This document shows, piece by piece, positions 41,117 to 48,536 of a DNA stretch of 64,000 bases. The notes beneath the pieces are model-generated. The model was given only the letters and a program-made list of their open reading frames with translations. It was not told where the DNA came from and made no database searches. The stretch spans positions 62,001 through 126,000 of the forward strand of contig NZ_JAUYNT010000041.1 of the NCBI RefSeq assembly GCF_030698175.1, given 5' to 3'. The stretch's first letter is position 1. Every line of letters starts with the position of its first letter. Source of the DNA: Pseudomonas sp. (lineage in GTDB: Bacteria; Pseudomonadota; Gammaproteobacteria; Pseudomonadales; Pseudomonadaceae). The position numbers and the translations under genes were made by a program.

Positions 41117-41147
41117 AAGGGTGCGTATGCTAGCATACGAGACCCTT
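41117..41147. promoter_or_regulatory. Palindromic site between serA and its partner gene
   Basis: CGTATGCTAGCATACG (41124-41139) is a perfect 16-bp palindrome, and AAGGGT / ACCCTT extend the symmetry outward to 41117-41147. It lies 104 bases before serA and 67 bases before the dehydrogenase gene. A regulator bound here could control both genes. Confidence 0.65.
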
Positions 41148-41213
41148 GAAACACCCACCCCTGGCCGATGAAGCGTGCTCAGGGTGACCATGAATCGTTT
41201 GAGAGTTGCGTCC

Positions 41214-42608
41214 ATGACCCATCCCGCCTTGATCGAAGCGCTGCAGACCCTGGTTGAACCTGGCAAGGTGTTGACCGATGCCGATTCCCTCAACACCTAT
41301 GGCAAAGACTGGACCAAGCATTTTGCCCCGGCACCCCTGGCCATCGTGTTCCCGAAGACGGTTGAGCAGGTGCAGGCGATCGTCCGTTGGGCCAATCAGC
41401 ACAAGGTCGCGCTGGTGCCCTCGGGTGGTCGCACTGGGTTGTCCGCAGGCGCGGTGGCGGCCAATGGCGAAGTGGTGGTGTCGTTCGACTACATGAATCA
41501 AATTCTCGCCTTCAACGAATTCGACCGTACCGCCGTCTGCCAGGCCGGCGTGATCACCAAACAATTACAGAGCTTCGCCGAAGAGCAGGGCCTGTATTAC
41601 CCGGTGGATTTCGCCTCCAGCGGCTCCAGCCAGATCGGCGGCAATATCGGCACCAATGCCGGTGGCATCAAGGTGATTCGCTACGGTATGACCCGTAACT
41701 GGGTGGCCGGCATGAAGGTAGTGACCGGCGCCGGCGATATTCTGGAGCTGAACCAGGATCTGATCAAAAACGCCACCGGCTACGACATGCGTCAGTTGTT
41801 TATCGGCGCCGAAGGCACCCTGGGTTTTGTGGTGGAAGCCACCATGCGCCTGGATCGTGCCCCGAAGAACCTCACCGCCATGGTGCTTGGCACCGCCGAT
41901 TTCGACTCGATCATGCCGGTGCTGCATGCCTTCCAGGGCAAGCTCGATCTGACTGCTTTTGAGTTTTTCTCCGACAAGGCTTTGGCGAAGATCCTCGCCC
42001 GTGGCGATGTGCCGGCACCGTTTGAATCCGAATGCCCCTTCTATGCCTTGCTGGAATTCGAAGCCACTACCGAAGAGGTGGGCAACGAAGCCCTGGCGAC
42101 TTTCGAGTATTGCGTCGAGCAAGGCTGGGTGGTCGATGGCGTGATGAGTCAGAGCGAGCAGCAACTACAAAACCTGTGGAAACTGCGCGAATACATCTCC
42201 GAGACCATCAGCCATTGGACGCCGTACAAGAACGACATCTCGGTCACCGTCAGCCAGGTGCCGGCGTTTTTGCATGATATCGACGCGATAGTCGAAGCCA
42301 ACTACCCGGATTTTGAAGTGATCTGGTTCGGCCATATCGGCGACGGCAACTTGCACCTGAATATCCTCAAACCAGAAAACTTGTCCAAGGACGAGTTCTT
42401 CGCCAAGTGCGCCACGGTGAATAAGTGGGTGTTCGAGACGGTGCAGAAGTACCGCGGCTCGATCTCCGCCGAACACGGCGTGGGTATGACCAAGCGCGAC
42501 TACCTGCACTACAGCCGCTCGGAGGCCGAGATTGGCTATATGAAGGCGATCAAGGCGGTGTTTGATCCGAACGGCATCATGAACCCAGGAAAGATTTTTC
42601 CGGTCTGA
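41214..42608 (+). CDS. D-2-hydroxyglutarate dehydrogenase (FAD-linked)
   Basis: A 464-residue FAD enzyme that turns D-2-hydroxyglutarate back to 2-oxoglutarate. The FAD_binding_4 motif VPSGGRTGLSAGAV (about 75-88), SSGSSQIGGNIGTNAGG, the GAEGTLG block and the C-terminal HIGDGNLHLNI and SAEHGVG are all visible. Work in Pseudomonas showed that SerA makes D-2-hydroxyglutarate and this enzyme removes it, pulling serine synthesis. ATG 41214 fits the family start; ATG 41190 would add eight residues. Just after its stop comes the two-block repeat. Confidence 0.93.
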   Translation: MTHPALIEALQTLVEPGKVLTDADSLNTYGKDWTKHFAPAPLAIVFPKTVEQVQAIVRWANQHKVALVPSGGRTGLSAGAVAANGEVVVSFDYMNQILAFNEFDRTAVCQAGVITKQLQSFAEEQGLYYPVDFASSGSSQIGGNIGTNAGGIKVIRYGMTRNWVAGMKVVTGAGDILELNQDLIKNATGYDMRQLFIGAEGTLGFVVEATMRLDRAPKNLTAMVLGTADFDSIMPVLHAFQGKLDLTAFEFFSDKALAKILARGDVPAPFESECPFYALLEFEATTEEVGNEALATFEYCVEQGWVVDGVMSQSEQQLQNLWKLREYISETISHWTPYKNDISVTVSQVPAFLHDIDAIVEANYPDFEVIWFGHIGDGNLHLNILKPENLSKDEFFAKCATVNKWVFETVQKYRGSISAEHGVGMTKRDYLHYSRSEAEIGYMKAIKAVFDPNGIMNPGKIFPV

Positions 42609-42609
42609 A

Positions 42610-42668
42610 AGCTACTGCGGGCTTCGCGCGTGATGCTGCGTTGGCGGAGTTGGGCTGACCTTCGCTCG
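42610..42668. repeat. Two-block intergenic repeat, copy 2
   Basis: The 22-bp block at 42610-42631 and 14-bp block at 42655-42668 repeat those found after gabD. It begins one base after the dehydrogenase stop. Confidence 0.6.
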
Positions 42669-42708
42669 TGACGCTTTCAAATTTGTATCTGGTTTCGACA
42701 AGCAGTTC

Positions 42709-42793
42709 GTAGGATGGGTTAGCCGCGCAGCGGCGTAACCCATCAGAGGGCGCGTGCAGGGCGATGGGTATCGCTGCGCTCAACCCATCCTAC
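42709..42793. repeat. REP-like inverted pair
   Basis: 85 bp. The left unit begins GTAGGATGGGTTAGCCGCG and the right unit is an inverted copy ending CAACCCATCCTAC. It belongs to the same family as 14804, 17213, 49774, 56077 and 62266. It ends 26 bases before the FAH gene start and so forms part of its leader. Confidence 0.7.
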
Positions 42794-42819
42794 GGCCTCA
42801 TCGTCTTCAAGGAGCACCC

Positions 42820-43488
42820 ATGAGCTACCAACACCACTATATCGACGGCACCCGCATTCACTTTCCTATGGGCAAGGTGGTCTGCGTCGGCCGTAACTAC
42901 GCCGAACACGCTAAGGAGCTGAATAACCCGGTGCCCACCGAGCCCTTGTTGTTTATCAAGCCGGGCAGCTGCGTGGTGCCTATGGATGGCAGTTTCAGCA
43001 TTCCCAATGATGAGCGCGGTGCCGTGCATTACGAGGCGGAAATCGCCGTGCTGATCGGCAAGCCCTTGTCGCGCAAACCGAATGCCGAGGAAGTGCTGGA
43101 CGCGATATCCGGCTTCGCCCCGGCCCTGGACCTGACCCTGCGCGAGCTGCAAGACCAGCTCAAGGCCAAGGCCTACCCGTGGGAGGTGGCCAAGTCCTTC
43201 GACGGTGCCTGTGTGCTGGCGCCTTTCGTGCCGGGCGATGCGGTGGCGGACCTGAGCGATATCGGTATTCGCCTGAGCCTGAATGGTGAGCTGCGCCAGG
43301 ACGGTAACAGCCGCGACATGCTTAACCCGATTCTGCCGCTGATCCAGCATATCTGCGGGCATTTCAGCCTGCAGGCCGGCGACGTGATTCTCACCGGTAC
43401 TCCGGTGGGTGTCGGCCCGCTTAAGGTTGGCGATCAGTTGTCGCTGGAGTTGGTTGGCCATGCGGGCTTTACCAGCCGGGTGCTGTAA
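42820..43488 (+). CDS. Fumarylacetoacetate hydrolase family protein
   Basis: A 222-residue metal enzyme of the FAH superfamily (acylpyruvase, fumarylpyruvate hydrolase or oxaloacetate decarboxylase type). Visible blocks: VCVGRNYAEHAKE (about 20-32), PLLFIKPGSC, the metal ligands in HYEAEIAVLIG (about 68-78), GFAPALDLTLR and LTGTPVGVGPL. The short single-domain length is typical of the YcgM-like group. ATG 42820 has AAGGAG 7 bases upstream; the longer frame from 42754 reads through the repeat. Position corresponds to PA0318. The substrate is not known. Confidence 0.88.
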   Translation: MSYQHHYIDGTRIHFPMGKVVCVGRNYAEHAKELNNPVPTEPLLFIKPGSCVVPMDGSFSIPNDERGAVHYEAEIAVLIGKPLSRKPNAEEVLDAISGFAPALDLTLRELQDQLKAKAYPWEVAKSFDGACVLAPFVPGDAVADLSDIGIRLSLNGELRQDGNSRDMLNPILPLIQHICGHFSLQAGDVILTGTPVGVGPLKVGDQLSLELVGHAGFTSRVL

Positions 43489-43506
43489 GCTGGCTTGAGT
43501 CGCAGC

Positions 43507-43538
43507 AACGCCCGTTCTATACGGGCGTTGTGCGTTTT
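43507..43538 (+). terminator. Terminator after the FAH gene
   Basis: AACGCCCGT and ACGGGCGTT form a 9-bp stem with a 5-base loop; GTGCGTTTT follows. Confidence 0.75.
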
Positions 43539-43647
43539 AGGGCTGCGTCTTAACCGTTTTTTCACCCACGCCGGGTCAGTCTGCGCTGCGTTTGATAGCT
43601 CTCTAGGCCATGGATAAGGCTTCCACTGCGGCAACTGTGGGTTTTCC

Positions 43648-44541
43648 ATGTCCCGAACATTTCGCCTCTGCGCCCTGGCTGTTCTGCTGGTCACCTGCGC
43701 AGTCACCCTGCACCTGCTGCGTATGGATGCGCGGGCGCTGTTATGGTTGCAGGAGTCGCGCGCCACGGCTGAGCAACGCGCTAGCGGGCTGTGGTTGCCG
43801 GGCTATCAGGCGGTGCTGCAGATCGAAGTGCCGGGCTTTGAGAAGGAAGAGTTTTCCGACCTGAGCTACAACCCGGCGACCGACACGCTGTTCACCGTCA
43901 GCGGCAAGCAACCCTTGCTGATCGAGCTGTCGCTGGACGGCCAGTTACTGCGCAGCATTCCGATCTTCGGCGCGTCCAATCTGGAAGGCGTGGCGGTACT
44001 GGAAGACGGCTATCTGGCGGTGACCGATGAGCGTCAACACAACCTGACGATTTTTAAACTCGACGCCAACACCCGCGAGCTGCGCACCGAGCAGGCCGTG
44101 CAGCAGGTCGATCTTGGCTACAGCGACAGCGCCAATAAAGGCTTCGAAGGCCTGGCCTGGGACAAACGCAATCAACGCCTGCTGCTGGGCAAAGAAAAGA
44201 ACCCGATGCTGCTGTTTGGTTTGTCGTCCGATGGCCGCAAGGTGACTGGCGAACTGCAAGAGTTGGCGCCTTTGGACGCGCATATGACCGATCTGGCAGC
44301 GCTCACGGTGGATCCGCGCAGCGGGCAGATTCTGGCCCTGTCGCAAGAGTCGCACCTGTTGGTTAGCTTGAATCAGCAGTACCAGCCGCAGAGCTTTATC
44401 GCCTTGCTGGGCGGTTTGAATGGCTTGGACCATTACATCCCGCAGGCCGAAGGGGTGGCGCTGGATGGCGTCGGCAATCTGTATATGGTCAGCGAGCGCA
44501 ATAAATTTTATGCGTTTCGCCAAGAGCCTGCGGCCCAGTAA
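43648..44541 (+). CDS. SdiA-regulated family protein, copy 1
   Basis: A 297-residue protein with one N-terminal membrane anchor (about 7-24) and a periplasmic beta-propeller of the SdiA-regulated (YjiK-like) family. Family blocks: FSDLSYNPATDTLFTVSGK (about 70-88), NLEGVAVLEDGYLAVTDE, NKGFEGLAWDKRNQRLLLGKE and IPQAEGVALDGVGNLYMVSE. These repeat as propeller blades. Function unknown; a ligand-binding sensor role is possible. A paralog lies at 51026, on the other side of the acetylpolyamine operon. Confidence 0.85.
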   Translation: MSRTFRLCALAVLLVTCAVTLHLLRMDARALLWLQESRATAEQRASGLWLPGYQAVLQIEVPGFEKEEFSDLSYNPATDTLFTVSGKQPLLIELSLDGQLLRSIPIFGASNLEGVAVLEDGYLAVTDERQHNLTIFKLDANTRELRTEQAVQQVDLGYSDSANKGFEGLAWDKRNQRLLLGKEKNPMLLFGLSSDGRKVTGELQELAPLDAHMTDLAALTVDPRSGQILALSQESHLLVSLNQQYQPQSFIALLGGLNGLDHYIPQAEGVALDGVGNLYMVSERNKFYAFRQEPAAQ

Positions 44542-44553
44542 CCGCAGGTTTTT
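44527..44553 (+). terminator. Terminator overlapping the end of the SdiA-regulated gene
   Basis: CCTGCGG (44527-44533) and CCGCAGG (44542-44548) form a 7-bp stem followed by five T. The left arm is inside the last codons, and the stop codon is in the loop. Confidence 0.85.
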
Positions 44554-44565
44554 CAGCGCGCCGAC

Positions 44566-45594
44566 TTAGGCGCTTTCGAAACCTTGCAGCACGTTCACCG
44601 CGTTGATGCCAATCTCCTCGACGGCATAGCCACCCTCCATCACAAACAGGGTTTGCAGGCCCAGTTGGCCGATGATTTCGCCCATGCGCAGGTAGTCCGG
44701 GCTGGCCAGTTTGAACTGCGAGATCGGGTCTTCCTTGAAGGTGTCGACGCCCAGCGAGACGATCAGCGCATCCGGGGCGTATGCGCCGATCTGTCGGCAC
44801 GCGTCCTGCAACGCCAGGCTCCAGGTCGACCAGTCGCTGCCGGCGTGCAGCGGATAGTTGAAGTTGAAACCTTCGCCGACGCCCTGGCCTTTTTCATCGG
44901 CATAGCCCAAGAAGTACGGGTACTCGAAGCTCGGGTGGCCGTGGATCGAGGTAAACAGCACATCGGCGCGGTCGTAGAAGATGTCCTGGGTGCCATTGCC
45001 GTGGTGGTAGTCGACGTCGAGGATGGCAATCCGTTTGGCGCCCAGATCCAGCAGCGCCTGGGTGGCGATGGCGGCGTTGTTCAGGTAGCAGTAACCGCCC
45101 ATGTAGTCGGCGGCGGCGTGATGGCCCGGTGGTCGGCACAGCGCAAACGCCCCGCGCGCGCCCTTGGCCAATTCGGCCTGGCCGGTGAGGGCGACGTTGG
45201 CCGAGCTGAGGATCGCCTGCCAGGTGCCGGCGGTGATTGGCGCGCCGGCGTCGAAGGAATAAAAGCCCAATTTGCCGTCGATATCGCCGGGTTCGATCTG
45301 CCGCAAACGGCGGATCGGCCAGGTCATCGGCAGCATGTCGTGGCTACGCCCCAGGGCCTGCCAGTCGCTCCAGGCGTTCTGTAGAAAATTGACGAAACCG
45401 GCGCTGTGCACCCGGCGAATCGGCGCCAGGCCAAAGTCCAGCGGGCCGCGTACTTCGCCAAGGCCCACGGCGCGGGCGCGGGCCAGCACCATGTCGGCGC
45501 GGCTGGGCATTTCAAAGCAGGGGCTGAACTTGCCGTCGATCAATTCGGCGGCGCCGTGGTGCAGGCGATGATCGTCACTGTAAATCGTCAGCAT
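44566..45594 (-). CDS. aphB: Acetylpolyamine amidohydrolase AphB
   Basis: A zinc-dependent deacetylase of the histone deacetylase fold (342 residues) expected to remove acetyl groups from acetylputrescine or acetylcadaverine. Zinc and catalytic residues are clear: RPPGHHAAADYMGG (about 153-166), DVDYHHGNGTQDIFY (about 193-207) and SLGVDTFKEDP, plus the Tyr in GGYAVE. The short insert between strands favours the polyamine group over true histone deacetylases. Position matches PA0321 (AphB). It follows the binding-protein gene of a polyamine transporter by 169 bases. Confidence 0.9.
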   Translation of the reverse strand: MLTIYSDDHRLHHGAAELIDGKFSPCFEMPSRADMVLARARAVGLGEVRGPLDFGLAPIRRVHSAGFVNFLQNAWSDWQALGRSHDMLPMTWPIRRLRQIEPGDIDGKLGFYSFDAGAPITAGTWQAILSSANVALTGQAELAKGARGAFALCRPPGHHAAADYMGGYCYLNNAAIATQALLDLGAKRIAILDVDYHHGNGTQDIFYDRADVLFTSIHGHPSFEYPYFLGYADEKGQGVGEGFNFNYPLHAGSDWSTWSLALQDACRQIGAYAPDALIVSLGVDTFKEDPISQFKLASPDYLRMGEIIGQLGLQTLFVMEGGYAVEEIGINAVNVLQGFESA

Positions 45595-45606
45595 AAGGGT
45601 CTCCCA

Positions 45607-45623
45607 GGACTCGCGTGGAGTCC
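45607..45623 (-). repeat. Small inverted repeat before aphB
   Basis: GGACTC and GAGTCC (6 bp, 5-base loop) lie 13 bases before the aphB start, just upstream of its GGGAG site. It may influence access to the ribosome binding site. Confidence 0.35.
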
Positions 45624-45672
45624 GTCAGGCAGTTCATCGGGGGAGAGCGCGCGAGCGCAGCTCAGGCTAGGC

Positions 45673-45730
45673 GAAAGCCGGCGAGGGCGCGGAGTTTACG
45701 GCTGTAAATGAGCAGCCCGAGCCGGCTTTC
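45673..45730 (-). repeat. Nested inverted repeat between binding-protein gene and aphB
   Basis: GAAAGCCGGC (45673-45682) and GCCGGCTTTC (45721-45730) are perfect 10-bp arms. Inside, TTTAC-GGCT-GTAAA (45695-45708) forms a second hairpin. The segment lies in the 169-bp gap inside the likely operon. It could be a processing site, an attenuator or a dispersed Pseudomonas repeat. There is no T-tract on the minus strand. Confidence 0.55.
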
Positions 45731-45763
45731 AACAACGCATGAGCAAAGCGCAGCCGCTCGAGG

Positions 45764-46807
45764 TTATTTCTTCAGCTTGGTCCAGACCGCGCTGCGCAGC
45801 TTCAGGGATTTCGGCGAGCACAGCTCGAAGGGCCGCAGGCGCTCGAGTTTGTCGGCCGGGGTGTTGATCGCCGGGTCGTCGAACAGGGTTTTGTCCATAA
45901 ACTTCTCGGCGCCGCTGATGGCGTTGTTGTACTTGGCGAAGTTGGAGGCGGCGGCGATGTTCTCTGGCTGCATCATCCAGTTGATAAACACATGGGCTTC
46001 GGCCACGTTGGTGGCGCCTTTGGGAATGGCGAAGTTGTCGATAAAGGCCGCCACGCCCTCTTTCGGGTAGACGTACACCAGGCTGTCGCGTTGCTCGTGG
46101 GCGCGGTGGTAGGCGCCGTTCCATTGCTGGTGCATGGCCACTTCGCCGGCGGCCATGCGCTCGATGGTGCCATCACTGTTGTACATGGCCAGCAGCGGTT
46201 TTTGCGCCAGCAGCAGCTCTTGAATCTGCTTCGCTTCTTTCGGGTCTTCGGTGCAGACGCTGATCCCTAAGTAGCGGGCCGCCGCCGGGTACAGGTCATC
46301 GGCGGAATTGAGGGCCACGACCTTGCCTTTCAACTCGGCCGGCGGCTCGAAGAAACCTTTCCAGCTCTCCTCCAGCTTGCCGCCCGGCACCTGCTTGGCG
46401 TCATAGCTGTAGCCGGTGGTGCCCCACAGGTACGGCGTGCTGTAGTCGTGCTCGGGGTCGAAGCTTAAATGCTGGAAGGTCGGCGCCAGGTTCTTCAGGT
46501 TCGGCAATTTGCTCTTGTCGAATTTCTGCAGCAGATCCTCTTTGACCATGATCTGGATAAAGCTGTCGGACGGCACTATCACGTCGTAACTGCCGCCACC
46601 GGCCTTGAGCTTGGCCAGCAGGGTCTCGTTGCTGTCGTAGGCATCGAGGGTGGCTTTGATGCCGGTGTCGGCCTCGAATTTTTTCAGCAGCTCCGGCGGG
46701 TAATAGTCCGACCAGTTGGCGAAGTTCAGGCTGCCGGCGGCCTGGGCATTGCCCGTGAGGCCGAGGGCGATCAGTAGCGACAATGCGAGCGGTGTGCGAC
46801 GGGTCAT
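45764..46807 (-). CDS. Polyamine-binding protein of the aphB transporter
   Basis: A 347-residue periplasmic protein. The signal peptide (1-22) ends at AQAAG. SLNFANWSDYYPPELL, YDSNETLLAKLK, YDVIVPSDSF and STPYLWGTTGYSYD place it in the PotD/PotF family, in a branch separate from SpuD/SpuE. ATG 46807 has AAGGAG 7 bases upstream. A longer open frame to 47470 is a chance fusion with the antisense-phase part of the permease gene and is rejected. Given aphB downstream, acetylated polyamines are a likely ligand. Confidence 0.9.
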   Translation of the reverse strand: MTRRTPLALSLLIALGLTGNAQAAGSLNFANWSDYYPPELLKKFEADTGIKATLDAYDSNETLLAKLKAGGGSYDVIVPSDSFIQIMVKEDLLQKFDKSKLPNLKNLAPTFQHLSFDPEHDYSTPYLWGTTGYSYDAKQVPGGKLEESWKGFFEPPAELKGKVVALNSADDLYPAAARYLGISVCTEDPKEAKQIQELLLAQKPLLAMYNSDGTIERMAAGEVAMHQQWNGAYHRAHEQRDSLVYVYPKEGVAAFIDNFAIPKGATNVAEAHVFINWMMQPENIAAASNFAKYNNAISGAEKFMDKTLFDDPAINTPADKLERLRPFELCSPKSLKLRSAVWTKLKK

Positions 46808-46833
46808 GGTCAAGCTCCTTGCAGGTCTGAGGT

Positions 46834-47625
46834 TTAACGTTTGCGTTGGCCGAGGTAGTAGGACAGGGTCACGAACAGAATCGAGATCACCAGCATTAGC
46901 GACGAAATGGCGTTGATCTTCGGGCTGATGCCCATGCGGATCGAGCTGAAAATATAAATCGGCAGGGTGGTGGAGCCGGCGCCGGCGACGAAGTAGGTGA
47001 TCACGAAATCGTCCATGGAAATGATGAAGGCCATCATCGCCCCGGAGAAAATCCCCGGCCGCAGCAGCGGCAAACTGATCCGCCGAAAAGTCTGCCAGGG
47101 CGTGGCGTAGAGGTCCGCCGCTGCCTCCTTGAGTGCCGGGTTCATGCCTTGCAGGCGTGCCCGGATAGGTAGGTAGGCGAAGGGCGTGCAGAACACTACG
47201 TGGGCGATCAGGATGGTGAACAGCGACAGCTTTAGGGCGATCAGCGAGAAGAACATCAGAATCGCCACGGCGCTGACGATGTCCGGGATCAGCAGCGGCA
47301 GGCCGAGCACGCCACTCATCAGCGTCTGCCCGCGAAAAGTGCGGCCGTGCATGCCCAGCGCCGCCAGAGTCGCCAGCCCGGTGGAGATCAGGGTGGCGAG
47401 GCTGGCGACAATCAGCGAGTTCTTCGCGGCGCGCAGAATCTCCGGATCGTTCGCCACCACCGCGTACCATTTCAGGCTAAAGCCTTTCCAGAGGGTGGCC
47501 GACTGGCCGCTGTTAAAGCTCAGCGCCACCAGCACGATAATCGGCAGGTAGAGGAAGATAAAAAACACCCAGGCGGCCGGGCGCACGCCGGTAAAACGCC
47601 AGAGCGGATTGTTTGCGCTAATCAT
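46834..47625 (-). CDS. Polyamine ABC permease, PotC-type
   Basis: A 263-residue permease with about six membrane helices. The EAA loop is LKEAAADLYATPWQTFRRISLPL (about 165-187), with Tyr in place of the usual Gly in the DLG turn. It overlaps the upstream permease gene by 4 bases and is followed by the binding-protein gene after 26 bases. Confidence 0.93.
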   Translation of the reverse strand: MISANNPLWRFTGVRPAAWVFFIFLYLPIIVLVALSFNSGQSATLWKGFSLKWYAVVANDPEILRAAKNSLIVASLATLISTGLATLAALGMHGRTFRGQTLMSGVLGLPLLIPDIVSAVAILMFFSLIALKLSLFTILIAHVVFCTPFAYLPIRARLQGMNPALKEAAADLYATPWQTFRRISLPLLRPGIFSGAMMAFIISMDDFVITYFVAGAGSTTLPIYIFSSIRMGISPKINAISSLMLVISILFVTLSYYLGQRKR

Positions 47626-48536
47626 AGGCCGGCTCCACTGTCGCTCGATTTGAACCGCATGCTGTAGGTGAGCATGGCCAGCAGCACAAAGCTCAGCAGG
47701 GCAAAGGCCAGTGCCGAACCAAAGGGCCAGTTGTGCGAGCCGCCGAACTGCAGTTGGATCAGGTTGCCGATCATCAATGCCTTACCGCCACCGAGCAGCT
47801 CGGGAATGATGTAGTTGCCCAGCGCTGGGATAAACACCAGTAGCACCCCGGCAATGATCCCCGGCATGGCCAGCGGAATGATGATGCGCTTGAGGGCTTG
47901 CCAGCGATTGGCGCCCAGGTCGAAAGCCGCCTCGACCAGGCGCCAGTCGAGTTTCTCCAGGCTGGTGTAGATCGGCAGCACCATAAAGGGCAAAAAGCTG
48001 TAGAGCAGGCCGATGATCACCGCCGTGTCGGTGTACAGCAGCCCTAGCGGCTGCTCGGTGATGCCGGCGCCTTGCAGGCTGGCGTCGACCAGGCCGCCGT
48101 TACGCAGCAGCAGAATCCAGGCGTAGGTGCGCACCAGCAGGTTGGTCCAGAACGGCACGGTGACCAGAAACAGCAGCAGGTTACGTTTGCGCTCGCTCTG
48201 CAACGCCAGGTACAGGGCGGTGGGGAAACCAATCAGCAGACAGCCGCTGGTGGTCAGCAGCGAGAGCAGAAACGAGCGTTGGAAGATCTGCAGATAGTCA
48301 GTGTTAAACACCCAGCTGTCGTCCAGGTCGCGCTCGTAGAAGAAGTTGATATAGGCGTCCAGCGAGTACTGGCCCCAGAGCACGCCGCCGTAGTCGCCGG
48401 ATTTCAGGATCGAGACCAGAAACATGATGCTCAGCGGCACCAGCAAGAACACCAGCAGGGTCAGCATGGCTGGTGCGGTGAGCAGCAGGCGGCGCTTGAG
48501 CAGGCGCTGGGCGGCGATCAGTTGTGGCGTGCTCAT
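47622..48536 (-). CDS. Polyamine ABC permease, PotB-type
   Basis: A 304-residue permease with about six membrane helices and the EAA loop LVEAAFDLGANRWQALKRIIIPL (about 205-227). The insertion at about 55-75 (YSLDAYINFFYERDLDDSW) is a periplasmic loop typical of PotB/PotH. It overlaps the ATPase and second permease genes by 4 bases on each side. Confidence 0.93.
   Translation of the reverse strand: MSTPQLIAAQRLLKRRLLLTAPAMLTLLVFLLVPLSIMFLVSILKSGDYGGVLWGQYSLDAYINFFYERDLDDSWVFNTDYLQIFQRSFLLSLLTTSGCLLIGFPTALYLALQSERKRNLLLFLVTVPFWTNLLVRTYAWILLLRNGGLVDASLQGAGITEQPLGLLYTDTAVIIGLLYSFLPFMVLPIYTSLEKLDWRLVEAAFDLGANRWQALKRIIIPLAMPGIIAGVLLVFIPALGNYIIPELLGGGKALMIGNLIQLQFGGSHNWPFGSALAFALLSFVLLAMLTYSMRFKSSDSGAGL

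Noticed and set aside
45764..47470. A 568-codon open frame joining the binding protein to upstream sequence
   Set aside because: The first 220 codons read the permease gene in another frame; the binding protein has its own signal peptide and AAGGAG at ATG 46807.
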